A stretch of DNA of 64,000 bases from Prochlorococcus sp. AG-355-P18 (GTDB lineage Bacteria > Cyanobacteriota > Cyanobacteriia > PCC-6307 > Cyanobiaceae). Shown in pieces: positions 19,710 through 29,831 of the stretch. Under the pieces are notes generated by a model. It saw only the letters and a list, made by a program, of their open reading frames with translations, was not told the origin of the DNA and did no database searches. The stretch spans positions 1 through 64,000 of the forward strand of contig QCER01000007.1 in assembly GCA_003280515.1 (NCBI GenBank), read 5' to 3'. The translations under genes and the position numbers were made by a program. The stretch's first letter is position 1. The number at the start of each line of letters is the position of its first letter.

Positions 19710-20789
19710 TTATTGGTTAAACAATCTTTGTACTATTAAAAGTTGACTAGTATCCCTTATTATAAGCAGAACACTAAGTCCAACTAAAAGAAAGAAACTT
19801 GATTGAGTAACAACCATTTGTACCTTAACTGGTACTGGTTTTCCCCTAAAACCTTCAATCAAAGTGAAAACAAGTTGTCCTCCATCTAATAATGGTAAGG
19901 GTAAAGAATTTAGAACTGCTAAATTTATAGAAATTAGTGCTGCAAATAATAATATTCCTGTTCGTCCTTGTTGTGATAACTGAGCACCAATTTCAACGAT
20001 TTTGACAGGCCCACTTAATTGTTGAGCTGTTGAAGAGAAATTTGTAATTAATCCTTTATAACCTTGTATTGTTTTTACCAAAAGTGATGAAAATTCATTA
20101 TTGGTGTATTTAAAAAGTTCGAAAAAGTCTTTTGTCTTTTTAGTTTCGTTTTTAATATTAGGTTGTAATTGAGCACCTATAGTACCTTTTCCATCTATAT
20201 TTTTTGGTATTAAAGTTAAATCTTTCAGAACTCCATCCCTATCAATAGTAATCGAAATTGGATTATCTGATGAATTTTGAATCTTTTTTACTAAAGCAGA
20301 AACAGCTTGATCACCAACTCCTAAAAAACTGCTTTCAATTTTTAAGATTTTATCGCCTGCTTCTAATCCGGCAAGAGAAGCAGCTTTTTCAGGCTGAGTA
20401 GCCAAAACTAAGATGCCAGGCTCAGGATCAAATGGGATACCTACTGTCGTTACATTTACAATTAAAATAGTATAGGCAAGAATTAAGTTAGCTAATACTC
20501 CAGCGGATATAACAATAACTCTTTGAAAAACTGGTCTATTTTTTAGAAGATTTGGATCTTTAGGGTTAATATTATTTATCTCTTCATCAGGAAAGGAAAC
20601 GAATCCACCTAGAGGAAAGGCTCTAAATGAATAAGTGATATTTTTATATTTTCTTTGAATTATTGATGGCCCAAAACCAATAGAAAATCCATCAACATAT
20701 ATACCTTGCAAAATTGCTGCAAGAAAATGACCCATCTCATGAAAAAAAATGAGAAATCCTAGAACTGTTATCGAAGTTAAAACATTCAT
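19710..20789 (-). CDS. rseP: site-2 intramembrane metalloprotease
   Basis: An M50-family protease of 359 residues. The zinc-binding HEMGH is at residues 17-21, a PDZ domain lies in the middle (EKAASLAGLEAGDKIL), and LPLPLLDGGQ near the C-terminus supplies the third zinc ligand. Members cleave anti-sigma factors or signal peptides within the membrane. It lies about 10 bases downstream of serS on the same strand, so the two may share a transcript. Confidence 0.92.
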   Translation of the reverse strand: MNVLTSITVLGFLIFFHEMGHFLAAILQGIYVDGFSIGFGPSIIQRKYKNITYSFRAFPLGGFVSFPDEEINNINPKDPNLLKNRPVFQRVIVISAGVLANLILAYTILIVNVTTVGIPFDPEPGILVLATQPEKAASLAGLEAGDKILKIESSFLGVGDQAVSALVKKIQNSSDNPISITIDRDGVLKDLTLIPKNIDGKGTIGAQLQPNIKNETKKTKDFFELFKYTNNEFSSLLVKTIQGYKGLITNFSSTAQQLSGPVKIVEIGAQLSQQGRTGILLFAALISINLAVLNSLPLPLLDGGQLVFTLIEGFRGKPVPVKVQMVVTQSSFFLLVGLSVLLIIRDTSQLLIVQRLFNQ

Positions 20790-20798
20790 TTATTTATA

Positions 20799-22076
20799 TT
20801 AAGCAGTTTTTAAAAAATTTGATCCAAAATATGGAACTAGAGCATCTGGAATTTTAACGCTCCCATCTGTTTGTTGGCCATTCTCAAGAATCGCAGCCAT
20901 AGTTCTTCCAATAGCGAGACCACTTCCATTTAAGGTATGGAGGTAGGTATTCTTTTTCTCAATTTTTGTTCTTATTGATGATCTTCGGGCTTGAAAGTCT
21001 AAACAATTGCTGCAACTTGAAATTTCTCTATAGCATTTACTACTTGGAAGCCATACTTCAAGATCAAAAGTTCTACTAGAAGAAAAACCTAAGTCCCCCG
21101 TACAAATGTCAACTATTCTATAAGGTAAATTGAGCTGTCTTAAAATATTTTCTGCATCTGAAGTAATCTTTTTATGAGCCTCTATAGATTCGCTTGGATC
21201 ACAAAACCAATATAACTCAACTTTGTTAAATTGATGAAGTCTTATTAAACCTCTAGTATCCCTTCCATAACTTCCAGCTTCTCGCCTAAAACATGGACTG
21301 TATGCAACATACTTAATAGGTAACCTCTTAGGATCAATAATCTCATTTTTATGAAAAGCAGTTAGTGGAACTTCAGCTGTTGGAGAAAGCCATAGGTCGT
21401 CATTAGAACACTTAAAACTTTCATTTGAAAATTTAGGCAATTGACCAGATCCGGTAAGACTTTCTGAATTCACCAAAGCTGGAGGTATTAACTCTAAGTA
21501 ACCATTTTTAGTATGCATGTCGAGCATGAAATTTATTAATGCCCTCTCTAATTTGGCACCGTTACCAATAAGCGTAATAAAACGACTTTTTGATATTTTA
21601 GTTGATTTTATAGAGTCAAAAAGATTAAGACTTTCCCCTATTTCCCAGTGAGATTTAAGATCCTCTTTTTTTAAAGGATCTCCCCAAGTTTTTACTTCTA
21701 TATTATGACTTTCATCTTTCCCAATAGGAGCATCTTTGCTAGGGAAATTAGGTAAATTTAAAATCTGACTATTTATTTCTTGCTCTAATATTCTTTGTCT
21801 CTCCTCCAATTTAGAAATTTTGTTTCTGTATTCGTTCCCCTTCTTTTTTAAATTAATAAGTTCTTCAGAATTGTTACTTTGGGATTTGCTAATTTCCTGA
21901 CCGATTAATTTACTCAATTTTTTACTCTCAGATTGAAGATCTGATATTTCTACATCAATTTCTTTTTTATTAATTGTTAATTTGTGTATTTGAGGTATGT
22001 CATATAACTTTCCTCTTAAGGATAAATTCTCTTCAACAGATTTTGGATTTTCTCTTATTAATTTTTGATCTAGCAC
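20799..22076 (-). CDS. serS: seryl-tRNA synthetase
   Basis: A class II synthetase. The N-terminal coiled-coil arm covers roughly residues 30-105. Class motif 2 appears as [18 protein letters not shown] and motif 3 as [18 protein letters not shown] start it at the GTG at 22074-22076, giving [10 protein letters not shown] at the N-terminus and the usual 425 residues. An in-frame ATG at 22094 would add six residues (YKKKRV) not expected in the family. The rseP gene follows after about 10 bases. Confidence 0.95.
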   Translation of the reverse strand: MLDQKLIRENPKSVEENLSLRGKLYDIPQIHKLTINKKEIDVEISDLQSESKKLSKLIGQEISKSQSNNSEELINLKKKGNEYRNKISKLEERQRILEQEINSQILNLPNFPSKDAPIGKDESHNIEVKTWGDPLKKEDLKSHWEIGESLNLFDSIKSTKISKSRFITLIGNGAKLERALINFMLDMHTKNGYLELIPPALVNSESLTGSGQLPKFSNESFKCSNDDLWLSPTAEVPLTAFHKNEIIDPKRLPIKYVAYSPCFRREAGSYGRDTRGLIRLHQFNKVELYWFCDPSESIEAHKKITSDAENILRQLNLPYRIVDICTGDLGFSSSRTFDLEVWLPSSKCYREISSCSNCLDFQARRSSIRTKIEKKNTYLHTLNGSGLAIGRTMAAILENGQQTDGSVKIPDALVPYFGSNFLKTA

Positions 22077-22198
22077 TCTTTTTTTTTTATACATTAATAA
22101 AGATAGTTAAAAACAAATCATTATTAGGGATTTTTGATGAAAAATTAACTAAATTAATGAATTCTAACTATTGTAATATTTTCAAAATTAGATTTTAC

Positions 22199-23668
22199 TT
22201 ACGATGCAAAACGAGCACGTCCTGTAGATGACCATTCTTTTAGAAAATTAATTTGCTCTTTAGCTGTTCTGGATAAGGGGACTAACTCAGAAACTGCCTT
22301 TATTAAATCTTTCTCCATGAGCTCCCTATTTTCAGAGAATGAAATGTGCATACCCTCTATTACTGCTTGTTCAAGTTCTGCACCTGAGAATCCATCTGTT
22401 CTATCGATTATTGTAGAGAGAGGGAAATTGTAACTTGGCCTTCTTTTTTTTAAGTGTAAATCCAGAATGCTTAGTCTTTCTTCAGAATTTGGTAAATCAA
22501 GAAAAAATATTTCATCAAACCTACCTTTCCTTAATAATTCTGCAGGAAGCTTATCTATAGCATTAGCAGTTGCGATAACAAATACAGCCGATTCTTTCTC
22601 AGCCATCCAAGTTAGCAAACTTGCTAATACCCTTTGACTTGTTCCACCATCACTTCTCGCATCTCCACCAAATCCCTTATCAATTTCATCGATCCAAAGG
22701 ATACAAGGTGCCATGGCCTCAGCTCTCAATATAGCTTCTCTTGTTCTTGCTTCGCTTGAACCAACGAGGCTAGAAAATAGTCTACCAACATCTAACCTTA
22801 GTAGCGGCATCGCCCAACTTTTAGAAATTGATTTTGCTGTTAGCGATTTCCCAGTCCCTTGCGCTCCAACAAGTAAGACTCCCTTTGGAATAGGTAATCC
22901 ATAATCTCTAGCTTCTTTAGAAAAGGCCCTGTATCTTTGATTAAGCCAAACTTTTAAAACATTTAAACCACCAATATCATCTTGACTTGATTTGGTTTCA
23001 AAAAATTCTAAAATTTCACTTCTAGCGATTACTTGTTTTTTCTCTTCAAGAATATCTTTAATATCTTCTTTACTTATTTTTCCTCTTTGAGCAAGAGCCT
23101 TTGCAGTGACTTGCTTTACTTTTATTTCAGTAAGTCCACTTGAAGCTATAGAAAGTTCGTCTAAGTCTTGTTCATCAAGATTTGAATTAGTATTAATAGC
23201 AATTTTTTTTATTAGATTTTTTAATTCTTTTTGATCAGGCAGAGGTAAGTTTAAAATTGTCATTAATTCATCTAGCTCTTCTGATGATGGAAATAGATGA
23301 GAACTAATAATTAAATTATTACTGGTTTCTTTAAGCACTGAAGATAGTTCTTTAATAGTTCTATTGATAGTTGGATCATCATAAAATTTATGAAAATCTT
23401 TTACTAATAAAACTATTGAAGCTTCAGAACTTTGTTCCTTTAGCCAGTTAAGTATTCCTAAAGGATTATTAGAAAATTTACCCTTTTCATTTATTAATCC
23501 TTTTATACCACTAACACAATCCCAGGAAATGAACCTTTTTATATTTAATCTTTTACAAGAAAAGTTAAGTAATTTTTCTAATCTTTCCTCTTCTTTATTC
23601 CTTATCCATATTAATGAGGTTCTTGATTTTATGAGTAATTCAAAATTTCTACACCAAGAATCCATCAT
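22199..23668 (-). CDS. Ycf46-like AAA+ ATPase
   Basis: The protein has 489 residues. The N-terminal domain is of the kind found only in cyanobacterial/plastid Ycf46 proteins. The AAA module has Walker A VGAQGTGKS (268-275), Walker B CILWIDEID (322-330) and the arginine-finger region LRKGRFDEIFF. In cyanobacteria Ycf46 has been linked to photosynthesis and inorganic-carbon responses; that role is known from the family and not shown here. It follows yidC by about 13 bases, so it probably belongs to the same run of genes. Confidence 0.85.
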   Translation of the reverse strand: MMDSWCRNFELLIKSRTSLIWIRNKEEERLEKLLNFSCKRLNIKRFISWDCVSGIKGLINEKGKFSNNPLGILNWLKEQSSEASIVLLVKDFHKFYDDPTINRTIKELSSVLKETSNNLIISSHLFPSSEELDELMTILNLPLPDQKELKNLIKKIAINTNSNLDEQDLDELSIASSGLTEIKVKQVTAKALAQRGKISKEDIKDILEEKKQVIARSEILEFFETKSSQDDIGGLNVLKVWLNQRYRAFSKEARDYGLPIPKGVLLVGAQGTGKSLTAKSISKSWAMPLLRLDVGRLFSSLVGSSEARTREAILRAEAMAPCILWIDEIDKGFGGDARSDGGTSQRVLASLLTWMAEKESAVFVIATANAIDKLPAELLRKGRFDEIFFLDLPNSEERLSILDLHLKKRRPSYNFPLSTIIDRTDGFSGAELEQAVIEGMHISFSENRELMEKDLIKAVSELVPLSRTAKEQINFLKEWSSTGRARFAS

Positions 23669-23681
23669 TTAAGATTTAAAA

Positions 23682-24824
23682 CTATTTTTTGCTGTTAGGC
23701 TCAAAAGGTAATCTTTTTTCTGAAATAGTTGATGCAGAAGTGGATATTACTTCATCTTTAGCTAATAATTGTTGGTCCAAAATTTTCTGTAGATTCTCAG
23801 GAAGAGTTTCTTTATTAAGAAGAAAAGTCTGAAATGCCTGGAATATATTAGCAACAACCATATAAAGCAAAACTCCTGCGGGTAATGGGAAAAACAAAAA
23901 CATTCCAGTAATCATAATTGGTGTAATTTTGTTTGCTGTTGATTGCTGTGGATTTGCAGGCATCCCCTGACTAGATAAAACTTGAGAGAGAAGTAGAGTT
24001 AATCCAAAGGCACCAACTAGTGCTGCGATATCCCAATTAATAGAACCATCTACATAAAAACCCACTTGCCCAAGGGCTTTAATAAAAAGAAAACCACTTT
24101 TAGCAGCTAAACCGGGGATCTTTGCTTCAATAGTTGCATCACCTGGTTTAATTGCAGTTACTGTCCCATCTTGGGAAACTTTTAAATTCTCAGATCCTTT
24201 TGAAACCTTCCAGGTAGGGAGAAATTTTGTTCCATTATCGTATTTAGATAAAACCTCGGAGAAGCTATTACCATTTGTTGTTTGTAAATTTATTTTAATG
24301 GATTCTTCCGTTCCTAATTTTGTTCCATTTGGAATAGTGGCTATTACAGGAAAATGTGATTTTTCGGTAATAAATATGGAGTGTCTTGGAGATTTATATG
24401 GTTTTGGATCAATAGCTGCAATTTGATCCTGTGGAACGACTTTTAGGTTTATGTTGTAAGGGACATCAGCAAATGGTGATCCTCTTAAGGTCGCGAATAA
24501 TGCAAATAGTACAGGCATTTGTACAATTAATGGCAGGCAACCAGCAAGAGGACTGCCAAATTCATTCATAAGTTTTCCAAGTTCTTCTTGTTGTTTCTTT
24601 GGATCACCTGAAAACTTAGATTTTATTTCTGCTTGCCTTTTTTGCATTACTGGTTGGGCAATCTTCATCCTTCTTGCACTTCTTATGGAACCAGCGCTTA
24701 GAGGGAAAAGTGCAATTCTTATTACTACTGTCAATGCAACAATGGCTAAGCCATAACTAGGGACTAAACCGTAGAAAAAATCTAGAATAGGGATAAGTAG
24801 TTTTTCAGAAATGAACCCTATCAC
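23682..24824 (-). CDS. yidC: membrane protein insertase YidC/Oxa1 with an inserted Ig-like segment
   Basis: This inserts proteins, including photosynthetic ones, into the inner or thylakoid membrane. The N-terminal part ([20 protein letters not shown], then [15 protein letters not shown]) and the [20 protein letters not shown] block are typical. Unusually, roughly 120 residues separate this hairpin from the last membrane helices. They contain [20 protein letters not shown], the look of a bacterial Ig-like (BIG2) fold. Total length is 380. It lies downstream of rpmH, rnpA and a PH-domain gene, the widespread bacterial gene order. Confidence 0.92.
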   Translation of the reverse strand: MIGFISEKLLIPILDFFYGLVPSYGLAIVALTVVIRIALFPLSAGSIRSARRMKIAQPVMQKRQAEIKSKFSGDPKKQQEELGKLMNEFGSPLAGCLPLIVQMPVLFALFATLRGSPFADVPYNINLKVVPQDQIAAIDPKPYKSPRHSIFITEKSHFPVIATIPNGTKLGTEESIKINLQTTNGNSFSEVLSKYDNGTKFLPTWKVSKGSENLKVSQDGTVTAIKPGDATIEAKIPGLAAKSGFLFIKALGQVGFYVDGSINWDIAALVGAFGLTLLLSQVLSSQGMPANPQQSTANKITPIMITGMFLFFPLPAGVLLYMVVANIFQAFQTFLLNKETLPENLQKILDQQLLAKDEVISTSASTISEKRLPFEPNSKK

Positions 24825-24896
24825 GATATTAAAGAGAGTGTAATTTTATTAGACATTTTATTTTACAGGAAAAAAAGGTTTTTGTAATTAATTTAT

Positions 24897-25310
24897 TTAG
24901 GATTTCGTAGCAAATCCCTCTACCTCGTTAAGATTAGAGATTTGTGCTCTTTTATTCATATTTTGTTCTATAAATTTTTGCTTTTCCCTAAATAGAGGTA
25001 ATGATTTCATTTCAACCTTTGATCCGTCATTAAGGATAAGAACCATATCACCATATGAACCAAATCCTCTTGGAATAGATCTAATTTCTTCAATGTTACT
25101 TAATGATACTTGTGTTTTGTTTTTACCAAACCATCCACCATCTATCGTAATTCTTTTGTTTGTAATTTTATATCTCAACCACAGTGCTCTAACGATTGCG
25201 GCAAAGGTAAATGGCAAACCAAGTAAAGTAATTCCTGCTAGAAGATTTATTATTAGATCACCTTTTGCAGGACCACCTTCAAAAAAGGGTTCTTCATTCA
25301 TGTTAATCAT
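24897..25310 (-). CDS. PH-domain (bPH2-like) membrane protein
   Basis: A 137-residue protein with hydrophobic segments (GDLIINLLAGITLLGLPFTF) followed by a bacterial PH-like domain. The domain contains YKITNKRITIDGGWFGKNK and VSLSNIEEIRSIPRGFGSYG. It sits between rnpA and yidC, overlapping the rnpA stop by 4 bases. That suggests a link to membrane protein insertion, though no function is established from sequence. Confidence 0.7.
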   Translation of the reverse strand: MINMNEEPFFEGGPAKGDLIINLLAGITLLGLPFTFAAIVRALWLRYKITNKRITIDGGWFGKNKTQVSLSNIEEIRSIPRGFGSYGDMVLILNDGSKVEMKSLPLFREKQKFIEQNMNKRAQISNLNEVEGFATKS

Positions 25311-25693
25311 TTGATTAGACGGGATTTGAACATTAATTTTTGAAATTCCTCCAAAAGTTTATTTTTATCATTGTAGAAATCTCCAATTTTAAGGTTAACA
25401 AGTAACCAATAAGGTTTGTGGTTATTAATTTTTTGAATATTTGTTAATAACCACTCTTGCAGAATTCTTCTTAACTTATTTCTTTCCACAGCTTTTTTTG
25501 AAACTTTTTTGCTGATGGCAATTGCAACCCTCAATTTGTTTGATTTATTTGTGAATTTATGGGTTAATAGTATTTCTGGATTTGATTTAGCAACTTTAAA
25601 TGTCATTAATTTCCCATGATATGTTGCGGAATTTTTATGAATATAATTAAAAGTCCTATGACCTTTTAAACGCATATCCTTAGGTAAGGCCAT
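25307..25693 (-). CDS. rnpA: ribonuclease P protein component
   Basis: A 128-residue basic protein. The RNR-type motif VSKKAVERNKLRRILQEWL is the RNase P RNA-binding signature, preceded by LRVAIAISKKV. With the RNA subunit it matures tRNA 5' ends. It follows rpmH by about 12 bases and overlaps the PH-domain gene by 4 bases, the conserved rpmH-rnpA-(PH)-yidC order. Confidence 0.95.
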   Translation of the reverse strand: MALPKDMRLKGHRTFNYIHKNSATYHGKLMTFKVAKSNPEILLTHKFTNKSNKLRVAIAISKKVSKKAVERNKLRRILQEWLLTNIQKINNHKPYWLLVNLKIGDFYNDKNKLLEEFQKLMFKSRLIK

Positions 25694-25705
25694 TTAAATT
25701 TGAAG

Positions 25706-25843
25706 TTATACAGCTATTCTTTCTCTACCTTTTTGTCTTCTGCTCTTAATAACTCTTCTACCTGTATGAGAACGCATTCTTACTCTAAAACCAGATACAC
25801 GTTTTCTTTTTCTTGAAGTTCCGCCAAATGTTCTTTTAGTCAT
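25706..25843 (-). CDS. rpmH: 50S ribosomal protein L34
   Basis: Read directly from the minus strand, this 45-codon gene encodes a protein beginning [19 protein letters not shown]. It continues with [18 protein letters not shown] and ends RIAV. These are the hallmark L34 blocks, and the length is right. It lies immediately upstream of rnpA, as in most bacteria. The two are usually co-transcribed from a promoter before rpmH. Confidence 0.97.
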
Positions 25844-25873
25844 TAGTTTAATTATCCTTATTTAATTTATCAT

Positions 25874-26452
25874 TTAATCGATCACTATAGTCGAGCTTCC
25901 TAAATAAGTTGAAAATGATTGTCCTTTAGGTTGCCCAAATGAATGAAATTGAAATAAACCTGATTTTTTGGGATTAAAGATTTTTAAGACAATTGCATAA
26001 CTCTCTTTATTTATGGGAATAGGGCTGTACGGGTAAATATCTACTGACCTTAAGCCAGATTCATCAGTATTAATTTCAATATCAGCTGGAATGTCTTCTA
26101 AACATTTTGTTCTATTCTCAAAACCGCCTATTCTTACTTTACAAAAACTTATTTTTTCATTCTTTAAAGTGGATTTAAAGGTTTTGGGAATTGCTAGATT
26201 GATTTTTAAGAGATCAGATTTTCTGTCAGATGGCCTAAAGAAAAAATAAATTGTATTTCTAAATTTTCTTCTATTTTCTTTTTGAAACCAATTTAATCTT
26301 CTATAACTAGAGTCTTGATTCCACTGGAATTCCAATCCTGCATTAGCTTCTTGGATATTTTTAAAGAAAGGAGTTGAAACAAAAAATGTTGGGATAATTA
26401 AAAATCTCAAAATTTTGAAATTTAAGTTATGTTTCCTCGTGTTTTTTAACAT
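25874..26452 (-). CDS. DUF2808 secreted protein
   Basis: A 192-residue protein with a hydrophobic N-terminus (ILRFLIIPTFFVSTPFF) that looks like a signal peptide or anchor. LNLAIPKTFKSTL, ADIEINTDESGLRSVDIYPY and the late FQFHSFGQPKG are the pattern of the cyanobacterial DUF2808 family. Function is unknown; it is probably exported to the periplasm. It precedes the rpmH cluster on the same strand with about 30 bases between. Confidence 0.7.
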   Translation of the reverse strand: MLKNTRKHNLNFKILRFLIIPTFFVSTPFFKNIQEANAGLEFQWNQDSSYRRLNWFQKENRRKFRNTIYFFFRPSDRKSDLLKINLAIPKTFKSTLKNEKISFCKVRIGGFENRTKCLEDIPADIEINTDESGLRSVDIYPYSPIPINKESYAIVLKIFNPKKSGLFQFHSFGQPKGQSFSTYLGSSTIVID

Positions 26453-26526
26453 TGAATAAATAAAATTAAGGTGATTTAGTTCTTGGGATTCAAAGTTTTA
26501 AGGGGGGAAAAAAGTTTTTACTAAGG

Positions 26527-26910
26527 TTAACATCTATCTGTCCTCAATTTTGCAGCTTCTCTTAAATAAGGATGCTTTATAGGATTATTGGGTGGCAATA
26601 AAACTTGAGCCATTATTCTTATACAAAAATCAACATCATTAGATACGTACATTTGTTGGCAATCTATAAAGGCTACTGAATCAAGTCCATTAAATTTCCT
26701 TGCGATTGAAGCCGGAAAACATGCGTCTAAATCTTTTGTTGCAGTAAAAGTAATGGATAAAATGTTCTTCTTAATCAAATTGTTGCGCGAAATTAATTCA
26801 TCAATCAATTCCACCACAGCAACTTCTATCTCCCCGACAGAATTCCCAGATGCTGTTGTGGCTCCACGAATAAAGGTAATTTTATAATCATCTTTCATTT
26901 TTTTAGACAT
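26527..26910 (-). CDS. aroH: chorismate mutase, AroH type
   Basis: A 127-residue monofunctional AroH-class mutase that converts chorismate to prephenate for Phe/Tyr synthesis. Family blocks seen are IRGATTASGNS near the N-terminus, SITFTATKDLDACFPAS in the middle and PYLREAAKLRTDR at the C-terminus. The last supplies active-site arginines in this family. It starts 6 bases after sppA ends, so the two probably share a transcript. Confidence 0.93.
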   Translation of the reverse strand: MSKKMKDDYKITFIRGATTASGNSVGEIEVAVVELIDELISRNNLIKKNILSITFTATKDLDACFPASIARKFNGLDSVAFIDCQQMYVSNDVDFCIRIMAQVLLPPNNPIKHPYLREAAKLRTDRC

Positions 26911-26916
26911 ATAGAT

Positions 26917-27726
26917 TCAAGGCTTATATAACCAAAGTACTTTATTAGATGAGTCAAATTCAAAAAAGATATTATTGATAATTTTTGCAATCATTCTATT
27001 TCCAGGAATTAGTCCAAGTATTTTCTTCTTTTTCTTTCCAAATGTTAAAGGCTGAATTTTAGGATCAATATTAACCATTTCTGCAGCTAGTTCCCTAGCG
27101 ACAAATTCATCTCCAACTTCATCAACAAGACCAAGCTCGAGTGCTTGAGTTCCTGTGAAAATTCTTCCATCAGCAAATTTTCTTACTTCTTCAACAGGTA
27201 GATTCCTTCCTTCAGCAACAGCTTCAGTAAATTGTTTGTAACTTTCATCTATAAGCCCTTGAAGTAGACCTCTGCCTTCCTTACTTAGAGGTTTATCTGG
27301 AGAAAGTATGTCTTTAAATACACCGCTTTTAACAGTTTCAAATTTAATGCCGATTTTATCTAATAACTCAGATAAATTATTTCCTCTTATAATCACACCT
27401 ATGGATCCCGTAATTGTGCCTGGGTTCGCAACTATTTTGTTAGATGCAACACCAATGTAAACACCACCGGATGCTGAGATGTTCCCAAAACTAGCAATGA
27501 CTTTGCATCCTTTATCTTTTAGTCTTTTGATAGCAGAGTATATTTCTTGGCTATCCCCAACAGTACCCCCTGGAGAATCAATTCTCACGATTAAAGCAGG
27601 AAATTCTCTATCCTCAATCTGTTTAAGAGCCTTGAGGACTGAAACTCTTGTTGAACTTGTAATAGGCTCATCAATTACAATACGAGCCATTCTTTTTTTT
27701 GACTTACGTCTAAAAGGCCAAATCAT
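26917..27726 (-). CDS. sppA: signal peptide peptidase SppA (S49 protease)
   Basis: A 269-residue S49-family serine protease. The core has VRIDSPGGTVGDSQEI, the nucleophile Ser86 in NISASGG and the general-base Lys138 in GVFKDILSPDKP. It probably degrades cleaved signal peptides in the membrane. It is the short single-domain form, not the 600-residue enteric form. Its start is divergent from the DMT transporter, with about 50 bases shared between the promoters. Confidence 0.9.
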   Translation of the reverse strand: MIWPFRRKSKKRMARIVIDEPITSSTRVSVLKALKQIEDREFPALIVRIDSPGGTVGDSQEIYSAIKRLKDKGCKVIASFGNISASGGVYIGVASNKIVANPGTITGSIGVIIRGNNLSELLDKIGIKFETVKSGVFKDILSPDKPLSKEGRGLLQGLIDESYKQFTEAVAEGRNLPVEEVRKFADGRIFTGTQALELGLVDEVGDEFVARELAAEMVNIDPKIQPLTFGKKKKKILGLIPGNRMIAKIINNIFFEFDSSNKVLWLYKP

Positions 27727-27778
27727 TCTTTTAAGGTAAATTCATAAAACTACTTTAAAAAGACTATCAGCAGACCTA

Positions 27779-28720
27779 ATGAATTCAATCCTAAATTGGT
27801 TTTTAATGATACTCCCTTTTGCACTTTGGGGTACTTCAATGGCGGCCATGACTCCTTTAGTATCTAGTGCTGGGCCAGAGTTTGTGGCTTCTTTAAGATT
27901 ACTTCCAGCAGGGATTCTTGTTCTAATAACAACATATTTGTTTAAAAGAGATTTAAAAATTTATAGGTGCGATTTGAAGTGGTTTTTTGTTTTTACGATT
28001 GTAGACGCCACTTTTTTTCAGTTGTTTTTAACTTATGGTATTGAAAAAACTGGAGCAGGTTTAGGTTCTGTTTTAATTGATTCTCAACCGCTTTTGGTAG
28101 CTATTTTAGCGAGGGCAATTTTTGGGAATTTAATTAATCCAATAGGATGGTTAGGACTGCTTTTTGGTTTGGGAGGAATAGTATTTTTAGGAGTTCCACA
28201 AGAATTTTTAGGAAATTGGTGGTTGATGTCTGATAAGTCTATAAGTGATGTTGCGTTTAACTTTGGAGAACTTTGGATGCTTGCAGCTTCTCTTGCAATG
28301 GCATTAGGAACAATTTTAATTAGATTCACTTGTACCAAAAGTGATCCAGTTGCAGTTACAGGTTGGCATATGGTTTTAGGGAGTTTGCCTTTAATTATTA
28401 AACACTGCTTAAAATCAAATTTCACAATTATTCCAGATTGGTCAATATTTGATTGGGGACTTATGTCATTTGCAAGTATTTTTGGAGGAGCAATAGCCTA
28501 TGGATTGTTTTTCTACTTTGCTAATAATAAAGAAATAACTGGATTTAGCACTCTTGCATTTTTAACACCGGTATTTGCTCTTCTGAGTGGAGGTGTTTGG
28601 TTGGAGGAAAGACTCACTATTGTGCAGTGGATAGGAGTGGTGTTTGTTCTTATCTCGGTATTTTTTGTTAGCCAGAGAAAGAGTTTATGGGAAAATAAAT
28701 TTTCTGATACTACTATTTAA
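27779..28720 (+). CDS. EamA/DMT-family transporter
   Basis: A 313-residue protein with about ten membrane segments arranged as two EamA repeats. Each begins with a small-residue-rich helix (PFALWGTSMAAMTPLV; MLAASLAMALGTILIR). The late LTPVFALLSGGVWLEERL is the typical second-repeat ending. The substrate could be an amino acid, nucleotide or other metabolite and cannot be told. The glycosyltransferase gene follows after about 28 bases, so the two may be co-transcribed. Confidence 0.8.
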   Translation: MNSILNWFLMILPFALWGTSMAAMTPLVSSAGPEFVASLRLLPAGILVLITTYLFKRDLKIYRCDLKWFFVFTIVDATFFQLFLTYGIEKTGAGLGSVLIDSQPLLVAILARAIFGNLINPIGWLGLLFGLGGIVFLGVPQEFLGNWWLMSDKSISDVAFNFGELWMLAASLAMALGTILIRFTCTKSDPVAVTGWHMVLGSLPLIIKHCLKSNFTIIPDWSIFDWGLMSFASIFGGAIAYGLFFYFANNKEITGFSTLAFLTPVFALLSGGVWLEERLTIVQWIGVVFVLISVFFVSQRKSLWENKFSDTTI

Positions 28721-28748
28721 ATAGTTTCTTTTTGTAATAAGTCCAATA

Positions 28749-29825
28749 ATGCGAATAGTTGTGATTAGTACTCCAATAGGGTTCTTAGGGAGTGGCAAAG
28801 GTGGTGGAGTTGAATTAACTTTAAATTCTTTAGTTTCAGGCTTAATTTCTTTAGGTCATTCTGTTGAGGTTGTAGCTCCAAAAAATTCTGTGTTATGTGA
28901 GAGTAATGTAAAAGCAAAATTACATTTTGTGGAAGGTGAGGGTCAAATTAGTTGGCAGCATCAAAATTACAATTCTCCCGTGAGTATCCCAGACAATTCT
29001 CTTTTGGTAGGAATGGTTGAAAAGGGATTAGATATCGCTAAACATTCAGATGTATTGTTGAACATGTCTTATGATTGGTTGCCTATTTGGATGACTCTAA
29101 ATTTAGAGATACCTATTGCTCATATTATTAGTATGGGTTCTGAAAGCTTAGTAATTAGTAATTTAATATCTAAGGTATATGCTAAATATCCAAATAATTT
29201 TGCTTTTCATTCGAAAATACAAGCGAATGATTATCCATTCATAAAAAAACCAATAATTATTGGAAATGGGTTTAATTTAGATAATTATATTTTTCAAGAT
29301 TCTGTGAAGGGACCGTTGGCATGGGTTGGAAGAGTGGCTCCGGAAAAAGGTTTGGAGGATGCTGTTTATGTGGCAAATGAACTTGGTGAAAAATTAAAAG
29401 TTTGGGGACTGATAGAAGATGAGATATATGCGTCAAATATAGAAAATTCATTTCCTCAAGGCGCTATAGATTGGATGGGGTTTTTACCAACCGATGAATT
29501 ACAAAAAGAACTTGGTAAATGTAGAGGGTTGCTAAACACTCCGAAATGGAATGAGGCATATGGGAACGTAATTGTTGAAGCTTTAGCCTGTGGGGTTCCA
29601 GTTATTGCTTATAAAAGGGGAGGACCTAGTGAAATTATTAAGCATGGCAAAACAGGTTTTCTTGTTGATCCTGATGATAAAAAAAATATGCTTTCATATG
29701 TACAGATTATTGAACAAATAAAGCGTTATAAATGTAGAGAATGGGCAGAAAAAAATGCCTCCGCAGAAATATTTGCTAACAAGGTTGTGAACTGGCTTAA
29801 TAAGGTAATGCACGAATATAAATAA
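28749..29825 (+). CDS. GT4-type glycosyltransferase, possibly a pteridine glucosyltransferase
   Basis: The 358-residue protein has a GT-B fold. The N-terminal STPIGFLGSGKGGGVELTL is the acceptor-side glycine loop. WVGRVAPEKGLEDAV begins the donor domain and EAYGNVIVEALACGVPVIA is the E-x7-E motif of family GT4. The N-terminal block and AHIISMGS resemble, from memory, cyanobacterial UDP-glucose:tetrahydrobiopterin glucosyltransferases, so a pteridine acceptor is possible. Followed after 6 bases by an ArnT-like gene. Confidence 0.7.
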   Translation: MRIVVISTPIGFLGSGKGGGVELTLNSLVSGLISLGHSVEVVAPKNSVLCESNVKAKLHFVEGEGQISWQHQNYNSPVSIPDNSLLVGMVEKGLDIAKHSDVLLNMSYDWLPIWMTLNLEIPIAHIISMGSESLVISNLISKVYAKYPNNFAFHSKIQANDYPFIKKPIIIGNGFNLDNYIFQDSVKGPLAWVGRVAPEKGLEDAVYVANELGEKLKVWGLIEDEIYASNIENSFPQGAIDWMGFLPTDELQKELGKCRGLLNTPKWNEAYGNVIVEALACGVPVIAYKRGGPSEIIKHGKTGFLVDPDDKKNMLSYVQIIEQIKRYKCREWAEKNASAEIFANKVVNWLNKVMHEYK

Positions 29826-29831
29826 TATTAG

